This document shows, piece by piece, positions 46,201-55,443 of a stretch of DNA of 64,000 nt. The translations under genes and the position numbers were made by a program. The notes under the pieces are model-generated. The model saw only the letters and a list, made by a program, of their open reading frames with translations, was not told where the DNA came from and did not search any database. Within the stretch, counting starts at the first letter, position 1. Every line of letters begins with the position of its first letter. The DNA comes from Paenibacillus sp. DMB5 (GTDB lineage Bacteria; Bacillota; Bacilli; Paenibacillales; Paenibacillaceae). The stretch spans positions 307,922 to 371,921 of the forward strand of contig NZ_LRAC01000124.1 of the NCBI RefSeq assembly GCF_001517085.1, given 5' to 3'.

Positions 46201-48197
46201 ATTTAACAGGTTTGAGCAAAGATCTGAGTAAGATAGGGTTCTTACAGCAGATAGTAATCATCTTTATTAAACATAACCGTATGGCAGCTTTATGGAGACG
46301 ATTGCTCATTTGTGGAACACAATCACCCTCAACTCTTGGCCTTGAGATCCGCTTCTTAGGTTGGACACTGCCTGTATTAAAATGTCGAGATACAAGTTAT
46401 GTAGTGGGAGATTACTTGGGAGCTATATACAGTTACTTGTCTCTTGAAGATCGAGAAAAGATCGAATTCATTATCCATTCAATCCCTTCTACTTTTGAAA
46501 ATGGAAAAACACTTCAAGGAGAACGTATTCGCGACCGTCTTTTAATGAAACTACCGCTTGAGCATGTCTGCACTTCTGATACCAGAGAGCGTATTTCGGA
46601 ACTCAACGTATTTGAAAAGGCCGATACAGAAAAGCCCGATTTTCCTATATGGGAATCAAGTGAGTATAGTTCAAGAGATTACTTAGCTGATGAAGGAGTT
46701 CCAGTAGATGAAGCTGCAAATGTTCGAATTCAAGAATTGGAGCTGCCAGTCCATTTATTTTGTGAAGAGCATCGCAACTCTCGCCCCACATTAGAAGCTG
46801 TTGAGCTAATAATGCCCAATTTACGAGGACTTAAAGAAGCCCTCTCAACTGCTGAAACTGATGGGGTGCATCCTAAACAACTAAACCACGCTTGGGGGTA
46901 TCTGGCTGAAGCTTGTGCTAGAGCTACCAAATATGAAAATGTAAATTATGATGAGGAGATGGGGAAATTCCTTCTCTCTGTTTTACTAGCAGCCTCACAA
47001 AATCCGGAGCCTATGAGCAGTTCACATGACGATCAGTTTGATGAAACTCCTAGCTGGGGTAAGCCGGCTGCACGTATTGATGCTGCTGAAGCTTTGACAG
47101 AACTTGCCCGCTTCCAGTCTCTTGCGACACCTGGTTTGTTAGCCATTATGGAGGAACTCATAATTGATCCAGTGCCAGCTGTGCGTTATCAAGTGACAAT
47201 TCGGCTATTAAATCTCTACAGTACTGCTAACTCCTTTATGTGGGGGTTAATTGATCGTGTAGTAAATGAGGAAACGAATCGCGGAGTTCTCCATGGCCTT
47301 GTTCAAGGTGTGCTTACTCGATTGACAGCAAGATATCCTGATAAGATTAATGCACTTGCAGGGATAATTTATGATCGAACCGCTCCGGGTAATCGCCTTC
47401 GCCACTCATGTATAGATATTTTTGAGCGATTATATATTTTTTATAATCATTCCGATGCTAGAGTGAAGATCCAAAATCTCATTCTAAACCCTTTAACAAA
47501 CACCAATGAAAGCCGATATTTTGTGGTTCAACTACGAGATGCATTCATTAGCGGTTTTAAGGAACAGCAGTATACAAAAACAGAATATGCCTCCATACGG
47601 AAAAGAAGCTGGGATATCCTATTGCAAATTCTGCAAGAAGTTAAGGTTGAGTGGCAGAGCTTAGTAGAACAAGCACCAAAAGATGATGTGTTGTCTAAAG
47701 AACTTCAGCAAAAACACTCTGATATTATTGAAATCGTTGATGCCGCTAATATGGCAGTTTACTTTTCCTCAGGTGCTCACGATAAAAAAAATGGCGAAGA
47801 TGGCTCAGTTTCTAATTCCTTTGATTTTGAGAGGGTAAAGGTTTTCTTTACTGAAGCAGATAAAGTACTTGATGAATTGGCTGATTTCTCTATTCCTGGG
47901 GTCACTCATCACTTGCTTCAAACGCTAGAGTTTTTAGTACCAGTGGATCCAGTTGTAATTTTCATGCGTATCGTGCGAACAATTCGAGTTGGCCAAAGTG
48001 GAGAGTATCAATTAGAGTCGATGGGAGCGGACCTGCTTGTCAGACTCATAGAGCGGTATATGGCAGAATATCGTATAGTCTTCCGTGACAATCCTGATTG
48101 TCTTCAATCGTTAATAGAGGTACTCGATATATTTGTTAAAGCAGGCTGGTCTAGTGCACAGAGATTGACTTATCGAATGGAAGAAATTTTTAGATAA
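43230..48197 (+). CDS. Giant alpha/beta-hydrolase-STAND NTPase, candidate defence sensor-effector
   Basis: The 1655-aa protein has three parts. Residues 1-265 are an alpha/beta hydrolase (DUF676/lipase-like) with FVHGLGGDAIDTW, nucleophile Ser115 in CHSLGG and a catalytic His238 in DEDHLSI. A STAND-type NTPase follows with P-loop GEPGTGKS (about 326-333) and Walker B FLIIDALD (390-397). The remaining ~1000 residues are helical repeat-like and probably sense a trigger. Fungal SesB-NLR proteins have the same effector-switch-repeat logic. Ribosome site GGAGGT is 7 bp before CTG at 43230; the in-frame TTG at 43215 overlaps that site, so a CTG start is proposed. It stands alone, convergent with the nuclease-repeat operon. 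Phospholipase activity is inferred. Confidence 0.8.
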   Translation: MSHLHSISGCENEERQADIIFVHGLGGDAIDTWRHGNNSEYYWPSWIGQDFPEVGVWSLGYAASISKWPRFRKWFPKSKRDSGYAMALPDRSQQVLDLMVQHNLGPRPIMFVCHSLGGLLTKQILRMASDAGDDSPERLIFESTRAVLFLATPHHGADLATLVAKFRLAFPTLAIEDLKAHNAHLRDLFEWYRNHVDESIKTRTYYESRRVKDALLIVNPSSSHPGVGANPVPLDEDHLSIAKPVNRNSQVYTAAKMLLQECLKGPPIVQEYRKDIEVLSKQTKATLTDISELSILRVGKSEIKVIRRCVHEIRDQIEEQSIVVVGEPGTGKSGVLYDLVNALIEEGRDTVFLAVDHITANTHSELKEQLGINHELEEVLTNWNGDKPAFLIIDALDAARSDQTVHLLTTLLSRVVRRNDRWNVVTSIRKFDLRHNREIRNVFSGQPPIKEYCDFELNNTCHVQIPEFSDEELSIVSQQSLLLQTLIEAADETMKQLLHVPFNLRLMGELIGEGTSIVHLTPIRTQLELLDRYWEERIIQPHDGRRDAREDILRNAVSYMVKHRTLRVPRGFAATSESTRELDQILSKHVLIEWQPSPTFSPDSSNLTFAHHVLFDYAVERLLIRSQVDVTQMLASDPNLVLIIRPSFDMHFQHVWSQDHSRSHFWNLVFRFIENVNIPEIAKLIGPVTAAKFSASMSDVLPVIQGIESMATKTIGEEALRHTIGALFAMESAEFAQRLTGKTASPWAELVEYLSKQLSDKNEYIIRIQLSLLCRHLTNLTTKQLDHVGAASRNYLDYVWSRESSLERLVTLAIPWVCQTYQSNIIESSSLLKRVLQKERLSNYGFLEIPWLAYNVKNIMNYDPAFVKELYISAFSYIEDSNDTTTLGGSKILSLRSNRRQDYESGLYQLAEDFTHFIEIAPIEAITALIIIVENHVLTKQIYLSVDELQYNFLVNGINAIIYADNSYIWDTGIHSPGDEIYNMLDVFQAYLTGLSKDLSKIGFLQQIVIIFIKHNRMAALWRRLLICGTQSPSTLGLEIRFLGWTLPVLKCRDTSYVVGDYLGAIYSYLSLEDREKIEFIIHSIPSTFENGKTLQGERIRDRLLMKLPLEHVCTSDTRERISELNVFEKADTEKPDFPIWESSEYSSRDYLADEGVPVDEAANVRIQELELPVHLFCEEHRNSRPTLEAVELIMPNLRGLKEALSTAETDGVHPKQLNHAWGYLAEACARATKYENVNYDEEMGKFLLSVLLAASQNPEPMSSSHDDQFDETPSWGKPAARIDAAEALTELARFQSLATPGLLAIMEELIIDPVPAVRYQVTIRLLNLYSTANSFMWGLIDRVVNEETNRGVLHGLVQGVLTRLTARYPDKINALAGIIYDRTAPGNRLRHSCIDIFERLYIFYNHSDARVKIQNLILNPLTNTNESRYFVVQLRDAFISGFKEQQYTKTEYASIRKRSWDILLQILQEVKVEWQSLVEQAPKDDVLSKELQQKHSDIIEIVDAANMAVYFSSGAHDKKNGEDGSVSNSFDFERVKVFFTEADKVLDELADFSIPGVTHHLLQTLEFLVPVDPVVIFMRIVRTIRVGQSGEYQLESMGADLLVRLIERYMAEYRIVFRDNPDCLQSLIEVLDIFVKAGWSSAQRLTYRMEEIFR

Positions 48198-48279
48198 CAT
48201 AAAGATAGAAGCTCTTCAATTGAAGCTTATACATTCTCTCTTCACCTAATAGAAGTTGTAGAGAAATAATAATTAATAT

Positions 48280-48319
48280 GGCCTACACAATCAAATATTT
48301 AATTGTGTTTGTGTAGGCC
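48280..48319. terminator. Bidirectional hairpin between convergent genes
   Basis: GGCCTACACA/TGTGTAGGCC form a perfect 10-bp stem with a 20-nt AT-rich loop, midway between two convergent giant genes. Confidence 0.65.
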
Positions 48320-48378
48320 AAGTAAAAATAAATTACAGAGCTCAATTATAATGAAATCATCAATTTTTGTAGCGAGTT

Positions 48379-51300
48379 CTATTCATAATTAATTATTCCA
48401 TTTTCTTGAATAATACGTTGTGCCTCATTCTCATATGTTGCTGATAATTGTCTAAGGGTTACTGCGAAACGTTGGTAGCCTGAATTCTCAACATCCTCAG
48501 CCTTTTGCTTGTACTGCATAGAAAGCTCTAATTCAGGTTTTGCCGTAGGATCTACCCAATGTGCACCACGTGAATTAAAAGCTCCCGAGCTATATCCACT
48601 CCTCATATCTTGCACTTCCCTATGATTCAATTCTTTTGCTACAATATGATTTATCCATAAACCATCAGGGTCTGAAGGAGCATAATTCAGCACTTCACCT
48701 ACTTTAACAAGTGCTATTTCTAGATGGCCAGACTCTGTACTCAATTCTTTAACTCGCTGAAGCCAATCAGAGAATAATGCACCATCAAAACTTCCGTTCT
48801 TTTGTGTACCTGGAACCACACTCCAATTTCGAAGTAAGTGCCATGCATTATCAACAATTGCTTTTTTCTGCTCAGTTAAATCAAGTACAATATTGCTTTT
48901 ATTAGAGCGATAAACCAACCCAATAATTTCACAGAAAAAATCAGGGTCACTGGCAAGTGTAAACTCAAGCGTTTTAGGTTTCCCTCTATTATATCTGTCT
49001 AAAAGCTTTAAGTACGCCCACTCCAGATTAAATAGATCAGCCTGCGGAATTTCAGATGAATTCTGAAGTACTTTAATTAATTCTACGATATTAGAAGAAT
49101 TCATTAGATAGGATGCTTCAGAGGAAGAAAGAGCTGACATTAGAGCAGTTACACATTGATTGAGATTCAGCGTTTTCTGCTGATGAAGTATTGTATGCAA
49201 ACAGTTAATAGCGGCATACGGTCTTCCATAATCTAATAGCTTTTCTATAGCAAATTCTAAATCTCCTCTTACAACGTATGGATTGAAATCAACATTTGTC
49301 CAATATTCAACTTCTGAGTTTTTTAACCACTGTGATGCTCGAACCCATACCTCATTTGTAAAAGGCAAAAAGCTTAAAAATTTCGCGATTTGCTTAGTAC
49401 TCCAACTGTCTTTATCAATGACATCCACCCAAGCCCATCCGTAAGTAAATTGGCGGCGCCAGATGTAACCTCTAACAAAGCTAATATATACATCATCATC
49501 GGAATCTAAATATTGAGGGAATAATTTTGCTTCTACTTTTGCTTCATCAAAACTCCCCAAAGCCTCTCCTACCTTTATGGGTGATTGTACTTCTTTAACA
49601 AACTGCATTATTTTATCTACTCCATACAAATCAAGGATTTCTTTAATTACTTCTTTTCGTTTTTTATCCAACTTTCCGATTTGCTCATCCCAATCATCTC
49701 TATCATCGAAAAGATCATAATCATTTTCAGCAAACAAATGCCGATAAAGCTTAAGCGGATGAACTGGGGCGAGTTTTGATGCAACTACTTCAATTAATGA
49801 AAGTAGGTCATCTTTTAATGACCACTCTGCATCAACAAAGGAACGATGCTTATTTATAAAAATTAGAAGCTTATCCCATAAAGGAAATCTTTCATCTTCC
49901 GAAAGCGCTAGAATTTCCTCTGAAGAAAGTACATTAAGCAGCTGATCAAACGCACTTCTGGGAAGATTGTTTAAAAGTTCAATAGCTACTATTAGTTTCG
50001 TTGTATCTAATCCTGCCATCGAAATAAGCATCTCGGCATAAAACGAAACTTGCTCCCAATATTCAATTTGGGTAACGTCATTTTTCCATTCTTCCGGGAT
50101 AATTTTTCGCCATTTGGGCTTGTAAGTCCCTCCTGAAGTTGTCTGTTGATCTGGAAGTAGTTCAATAACTAGTTGCCATGCAACATCTGGACATTCATTA
50201 GATAGTAATCGTACAGCTGCTTTTCGCTTCTCAATTGGAGCAGTTGTTTGAGGAAACCATGGTAATAAAATTGTCGATAGTGAGTTATCAGGCCGGTTTC
50301 CTGAATTACCGCCAGGATCAAAGGTAGCTAATTCGCCAAGGATAGCACAAACTCTTATTAAATATTTTTCATCCCAAGCTAACGCTTCTAATGCCCACAA
50401 CAAGCCAGTCAAATAATTGTTTCCAGTTATACCTTGACTCTCTTGTAAAAAAAGCTCTGCCAGCGGACAAGGATTAGCAAGCAATGCATTCTCTACTGAA
50501 TACAAAAACTCTTCAGGAACAGCTTCTGCCAAAATCGGTAGTAAGTTATTTAAACTCCCCCAAAGTTCCCACTTCAAATATTCATGGAATATTCCACGAA
50601 TAGATAAGATTGCTGTTACATTAGCCTTATCATAAGAGCAGTTAATTAATGAATCACTTCTATTCCCGAGAAGCGCCAAACTATCTGCTAAGTTTCTTCT
50701 CAAGATAGAAGAATAAGTAAAAACTTTCCCGTATATATTTGCTGCAAATCTATTTTCCGGAGGCAGTTCAAACGCAGGATTTTTCTCCGTTAATACTGTT
50801 ACAATTATTTGAGTAAAGGTATCAAGATCACTATCATAGATATGTGATCCGAGTGTATCCCATAATGAGACTCGATCAGAATCAGAAATTTTCCAAAGAC
50901 CATTTTTCAGTGAAAGCGGACTATCTTTTATTTGAAGTAATTCTCTGGCTTTTATTATAAAATCAGCGTAGTTGTTATTAAATAATAAATTTATAATATC
51001 AATATCTGCTTCATTCTTTTCTTCCCAAGCTCCAATTAAATTTACTAGTGCAATAACACGTGCGTAAGTATTTTTGCTCCAGTCAATATTCGATTCCTCA
51101 GGTGATATTATCAAGTCTGCTGGTATGTAGGTAAGACTTGGTTCTTTAAAAACATCTTTTAAATCTTCTGGTATTCTAGCAAGAGTAATTGTTCCTGCAT
51201 TCTGGTTCCAAGTTTGAACATAATCAACAATACGCGCCCAAATAAATTGTGGGTTCGCTTTTTGGTACTGAGAAATATGTGAATGGAGTAAGGATAGTAC

Positions 51301-51924
51301 AACGCCTTCTTCGTTCCCAAGATCATAGCCCAATACATAAAAATGATTTAAAAAAGCATACAAATCAATCTCCGAAACTTCCTGATCATTATTCGCTAAC
51401 TTTAGATGATGCTTGAATACCTTTAATTTCTCTTCACTTTTTGGTGGGCTGAAATTTGTTCTAGTTACTTGTCTCTCAAATTCATCAATATTTTTAGTGC
51501 ATTTAGCTTGATTTAACAGCCATTGAATACTATGAAAATCCGTTGCATTAAGTGGTCCACAGATCAAAGCAATAGTATCTTTACCTTTTGTAAAGATTTT
51601 AGGGTTATTAAAATCAAGCCATGCTGCTCGGATCACTTCTGAAAACACAGTGTTTTCTTTAGTTATGTTTATTCTATGCTTAATCTGTCCGAGTAATTTC
51701 CGCTTCTCCCTATGATCTGGATTTTGAACAATGACAATTAAGTCATCTGTATTAAATCCATCGATTCTACCTTGCAATTTTATTTCTGTTATTGGCCAAT
51801 GAGGTAAGCAAGGCATGACTCCTCCAGTTAGCATCAAAGCAACAAAAGAAGCTTGAACATGTGCTTCAAAATGTCCCCCTCCATTACCGGTAGAAAAAGG
51901 ATTACTGAGTTGCTTCTCTTTCAT
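48379..51924 (-). CDS. Giant nuclease-repeat protein (1181 aa), giant A
   Basis: The N-terminal ~220 residues look like a PD-(D/E)XK dsDNA nuclease of the Cap4/DUF4297 kind: GGGHFEAHVQ, LQGRIDGFNTDDL (Asp) and LLGQIKHR (QxK). The rest is a long helical scaffold, including WALEALAWDEKYL, FDPGGNSGNRPDNSL, HRSFVDAEWSL and LEWAYLKLLDRY. These blocks recur in the giant B gene 7-10 kb away. No P-loop was found. The ATG at 51924 (AAAGGACGGGG upstream) is preferred over 51990. It lies downstream of the 358-aa gene, about 110 nt away, in one operon. A role as an infection-triggered nuclease is inferred. Confidence 0.7.
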   Translation of the reverse strand: MKEKQLSNPFSTGNGGGHFEAHVQASFVALMLTGGVMPCLPHWPITEIKLQGRIDGFNTDDLIVIVQNPDHREKRKLLGQIKHRINITKENTVFSEVIRAAWLDFNNPKIFTKGKDTIALICGPLNATDFHSIQWLLNQAKCTKNIDEFERQVTRTNFSPPKSEEKLKVFKHHLKLANNDQEVSEIDLYAFLNHFYVLGYDLGNEEGVVLSLLHSHISQYQKANPQFIWARIVDYVQTWNQNAGTITLARIPEDLKDVFKEPSLTYIPADLIISPEESNIDWSKNTYARVIALVNLIGAWEEKNEADIDIINLLFNNNYADFIIKARELLQIKDSPLSLKNGLWKISDSDRVSLWDTLGSHIYDSDLDTFTQIIVTVLTEKNPAFELPPENRFAANIYGKVFTYSSILRRNLADSLALLGNRSDSLINCSYDKANVTAILSIRGIFHEYLKWELWGSLNNLLPILAEAVPEEFLYSVENALLANPCPLAELFLQESQGITGNNYLTGLLWALEALAWDEKYLIRVCAILGELATFDPGGNSGNRPDNSLSTILLPWFPQTTAPIEKRKAAVRLLSNECPDVAWQLVIELLPDQQTTSGGTYKPKWRKIIPEEWKNDVTQIEYWEQVSFYAEMLISMAGLDTTKLIVAIELLNNLPRSAFDQLLNVLSSEEILALSEDERFPLWDKLLIFINKHRSFVDAEWSLKDDLLSLIEVVASKLAPVHPLKLYRHLFAENDYDLFDDRDDWDEQIGKLDKKRKEVIKEILDLYGVDKIMQFVKEVQSPIKVGEALGSFDEAKVEAKLFPQYLDSDDDVYISFVRGYIWRRQFTYGWAWVDVIDKDSWSTKQIAKFLSFLPFTNEVWVRASQWLKNSEVEYWTNVDFNPYVVRGDLEFAIEKLLDYGRPYAAINCLHTILHQQKTLNLNQCVTALMSALSSSEASYLMNSSNIVELIKVLQNSSEIPQADLFNLEWAYLKLLDRYNRGKPKTLEFTLASDPDFFCEIIGLVYRSNKSNIVLDLTEQKKAIVDNAWHLLRNWSVVPGTQKNGSFDGALFSDWLQRVKELSTESGHLEIALVKVGEVLNYAPSDPDGLWINHIVAKELNHREVQDMRSGYSSGAFNSRGAHWVDPTAKPELELSMQYKQKAEDVENSGYQRFAVTLRQLSATYENEAQRIIQENGIINYE

Positions 51925-52035
51925 AATACCCCGTCCTTTGTATACTATTGGAACAGATACAGAACTTAAAGTATTTCTCATCATGCCCATGAGTTAATAC
52001 TATTGGATTAGTCCATAGTGCACATTTATTCACGC

Positions 52036-53112
52036 CTATTCGCTAAATACCTCTTCAATAAGATTGCCTTTGAAAGCATCAAGAATAAGGTCGGGATCAT
52101 CAAAAAAGTGTAGTATCATCTTTGCCCAATCTAATACGCTAATTTCGCCTTCGACGAGCCATTGCTTAACATGCAAATTTGCATGGGCATTTATTTGCTG
52201 ATTTACCCGTACTTTATATTTTTCGTTGTTATAAAAATTAAATGACCCATCTATATGGACAAATTTATTAGTTAATGGATTGAATATAGAATGGAGATAC
52301 CTCGTTACAAACAATTGATTTTCTTCTCTTCCATGAATGTCCCAAAGCTCTTCGACTTCAATCCATCGTTCCGAGTCCTTTCGATGGGAAATTCTGAATT
52401 GAACTTTTTTCATAGTTTCCGGACTATATACGCAAAAGAATTCACTGGTTCCAGAATGGATAGGGAACTGGATGTTGTCTAAGTTGATTTCTCTCCCTTG
52501 ATACACCTCAAAAAAGAAGCGCGTGAATGGTTTGTAGTGTTCCTTTTGTAAAGCTATTGTCTGGTCTAGCCTCAATGAAACGGTATTATTGTTTGTCATT
52601 TGCTCAGTTAGAAGCATAATGAGTGGTGGTGGTGCTGCTGCGTCCCTTCTCGCCCCATATAACGGACTGTAATAAAAAAATTGCTTTCCATGAAAAACAC
52701 CTTGATGATTGGCAGAACTTTTATCATTAAGCAGCACGACTCCGTATTTTGAATCTGCGTCATCTGGAAGTGTTTCAAGAGGAACGGTGAAAATTTCGTA
52801 GATATCAAGTGTCTTATTTAAAAAACTTAGTATAACCAGCTCAGTTTCTATGCTTGTCTCGTCCAGTAAATAAGCAAGATATGGATCAATATTCCATAAA
52901 TATTTAGCAACATCTTTTCTTAATATGTTATTTTGCTCCATTAATTTATGAATTTCATCAAATGCTGGTTGAATGAGATCTCTATAGCCAATATCATCAA
53001 GATATTCGCGCTTCTGGGGAACTTCATAGTATGCCATCCCCATTGAAAATACGAAATAGATTGCTTTTTTTATTTCAATCTTTTGTTTTAAACTCTCAAT
53101 AAAGTCAATCAC
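52036..53112 (-). CDS. Uncharacterised protein upstream of the nuclease-repeat gene
   Basis: This ~358-aa soluble protein begins IDFIESLKQKIEIKKAIYF; later segments include GVFHGKQFFYYSPLYGARRD and FEVYQGREINLDNIQFP. No domain was recognised. GTG at 53112 follows GGGGGA by eight bases and is preferred over GTG at 53118, which lies too close to that site. It is the first gene of a two-gene minus-strand operon with the giant nuclease-repeat protein, so it may be its sensor, inhibitor or adaptor. Confidence 0.6.
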   Translation of the reverse strand: MIDFIESLKQKIEIKKAIYFVFSMGMAYYEVPQKREYLDDIGYRDLIQPAFDEIHKLMEQNNILRKDVAKYLWNIDPYLAYLLDETSIETELVILSFLNKTLDIYEIFTVPLETLPDDADSKYGVVLLNDKSSANHQGVFHGKQFFYYSPLYGARRDAAAPPPLIMLLTEQMTNNNTVSLRLDQTIALQKEHYKPFTRFFFEVYQGREINLDNIQFPIHSGTSEFFCVYSPETMKKVQFRISHRKDSERWIEVEELWDIHGREENQLFVTRYLHSIFNPLTNKFVHIDGSFNFYNNEKYKVRVNQQINAHANLHVKQWLVEGEISVLDWAKMILHFFDDPDLILDAFKGNLIEEVFSE

Positions 53113-53191
53113 GGTCACTCTCCCCCTTTATATAAATAGAATGAAACCAAATTAGTGTATCTTTTCTTGCTCATCGCTTTTTAAAACAACA

Positions 53192-53278
53192 CTATTTGCT
53201 CAGTTGCTGTTTGTATACTTCCTCGGAAAAGCCCCAATCCGTTCCATGGACTGAAATGAAATCTTCAAATGTTAAAAT
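53192..53278 (-). pseudogene. Short gene remnant
   Basis: On the minus strand, about 28 codons (ILTFEDFISVHGTDWGFSEE... ending in TAG) read as coherent coding sequence but have no start codon after the preceding in-frame stop. The rest of 53119-53775 holds no gene; 53450-53560 is GC-richer than its surroundings and may be a captured host fragment. Confidence 0.3.
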
Positions 53279-53775
53279 TTACATTTCTCGATGACCAAAT
53301 ACATCTCTTAGGAATTTCTTTTTCCTTTATTAAATTTGAACATAAATCAATTGGTTCTTGATTCGTCGATGTATTCGTAACTTCACGCCGATAATAGTTT
53401 GATGGATAGCTGTCTTTTATTATACTCTAGGTAACACCCTCTTGTTATACCGCCTTTCCCAGTTTCCCCGCGCCCACTGCGCCCGGCTATTCTCCATTGA
53501 TACCGGTCCACCCGTTTAGGCTACAATAGCCCTGCGATCCGGCGGGCGGCTGACCGTTGAAAGTTCTCTTATACAGTCTTAACAAATTGTGGAGGAAAAC
53601 AAGTATTACAAATCATGTTCTATATTTTCCCGTTCAACCAGAGAGGTCCATGTTTAGTATGATATTTAATAAAAGCAGCGGAAGTTCAAGATTTGATAAT
53701 TAACTCTTAGACTCCCGCTGTTGTCAAAGTAAACAAATCGTGAAAATTATTATACTTATTCCTTTTGAAAATTTA

Positions 53776-54918
53776 TTATTTATTCAAAGCTAAAGGGAAC
53801 TCTGCATCGATAATGCTTAAATGATCCTCACTTGAAAATTCAGCATTTTGGAATATTGCTGATAAAAAATCTGTTAGAAACTGATATTCTCCATATAGGT
53901 TCCATAATTTTATTCCCACGTCATTGAACATATCATATAGATGTGCCAAGAACTGAAAAACAATTATAGAATTATCATCAATTCTCTTTTTTGTAGCAAT
54001 TTCTTGAAAAGTTTTTGAAACAAATCCACAGAGCAAATCAGCTGCCTGAATGAGTATTTCGTCTTTAGAATTCAGTAACATCAATGAATCTATATGTGGA
54101 AAATTTGATAAAAAAGGTTTACTATCGGTTCCAAAGATTGACGGAACGGCTTTGTGCAAAAATTTTGATCTCAAATCATTGAAAACATCATCATAATTTC
54201 TTAAATTATCATGATATACAGACACATATGATTTTTGCATAGCTGAATAGAATTCAATATTTTTCAGTAGTTCTATCAACATTGTGCCTGTAAGAGCAAT
54301 ATGCCTCATTCTAGTACCGTTGCTTGTTAAAACTTCAAATTCTTTAATCATCTTTGATAAATTTTCATCGGATAAGCTTTTTAATGTATCAGCAACTTTT
54401 TCTTGATTTTGATCCTGAAAAATCTGAATAAGTTGCTCATTGATCTTTTTCATTAAATCTATTGTAACAGTACCGTTTTTAATTAAAGTTGAGAAATTCT
54501 GCATGACTTGCTCATCTTGAAATATGCATACTGCAAGAGCTTTTTTAAGTTCTACAGGACGGCTTAAATAATCATTTACATTGGGATTGTAGTCACAATC
54601 AAAAAAAGTTTCCACTATCTTTGCTGCTATCATAAACTTTTTATCTGTTACACCAAAAAACGGGAGGAATCCGAATTCGATCACTAACTTCTTAAAAAGA
54701 TTATAGAAACGGTACGTTCCACTTTTGCCTTTCAGAAAACTTTTCGCCTTTAGTTCTGAACCCTGTATTGAAGCAAGAATGCCATTCAAATAATTTACAG
54801 CCTCTTCTTTTCTATCATCTGGTACAAGCCAACCTCCATACACAAAGTATGGTTGAGTTTTGTCGTCCCAATTAGTTCCGGTATTTCCGCTTTCATCAAT
54901 ATAAAACGAAGCGTTCAC
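53776..54918 (-). CDS. DUF3800-domain protein
   Basis: This 380-aa protein starts with FYIDESGNTG and contains IQAADLLCGFVSK near residue 295, the two acidic motifs of the DUF3800 family, which has an RNase H-like fold. DUF3800 proteins are common in defence islands and phage-related regions and are suspected nucleases. GAGGGAT precedes the GTG at 54918. It is a single-gene unit near the right end of the element. Confidence 0.75.
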   Translation of the reverse strand: MNASFYIDESGNTGTNWDDKTQPYFVYGGWLVPDDRKEEAVNYLNGILASIQGSELKAKSFLKGKSGTYRFYNLFKKLVIEFGFLPFFGVTDKKFMIAAKIVETFFDCDYNPNVNDYLSRPVELKKALAVCIFQDEQVMQNFSTLIKNGTVTIDLMKKINEQLIQIFQDQNQEKVADTLKSLSDENLSKMIKEFEVLTSNGTRMRHIALTGTMLIELLKNIEFYSAMQKSYVSVYHDNLRNYDDVFNDLRSKFLHKAVPSIFGTDSKPFLSNFPHIDSLMLLNSKDEILIQAADLLCGFVSKTFQEIATKKRIDDNSIIVFQFLAHLYDMFNDVGIKLWNLYGEYQFLTDFLSAIFQNAEFSSEDHLSIIDAEFPLALNK

Positions 54919-55002
54919 TGTAATCCCTCATTTATTATTCTAATAATCGTTGCCATACATAAAAAAATATAAATTTTTTCCCCGCCTATAATAATAGTCT
55001 TT

Positions 55003-55248
55003 CTAAAAATCATCCCAAGTGACTTTCATCTCAGAAGTGAACTTTAATGTCTCTATTTCATTTATTGATAATTTTTTAGCTGCCGAATATTGTAAATACC
55101 CTTTGCGTAAACGATAACCAGACTTTATTTTATCAACATAAATAGGTATACTAAACTTTTTATGTTGGTGATAATAAGTGACTTCTTTTTCAATCTCTAC
55201 AATCGACGGACTGTTTGGGGCTAGCTTGAGATCAACAGCTATATTAAT
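55003..55248 (-). pseudogene. 5'-truncated gene fragment
   Basis: About 80 codons ending FTSEMKVTWDDF then TAG read cleanly on the minus strand (IPIYVDKIKSGYRLRKGYLQ in the middle), but an in-frame stop lies upstream and no start codon with a ribosome site is present. No family recognised. It is probably the tail of a lost cargo gene. Confidence 0.4.
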
Positions 55249-55443
55249 TTAATTCGGGGCGATGCGGAAAATTTGGACTCCCGGCAATACTCTATTCATA
55301 TGAATCCGCTTCTTTTCAATTACTCAGTGACTGAAAAGTATCTCTCCTCTACAGAAATTCGACTTCTAACCTAGCTTAATAACAACTTTGATCAGCTCAT
55401 CTATACGTTTGGCTTAGTTTTAGATGATAATCTAATCGGCAAT

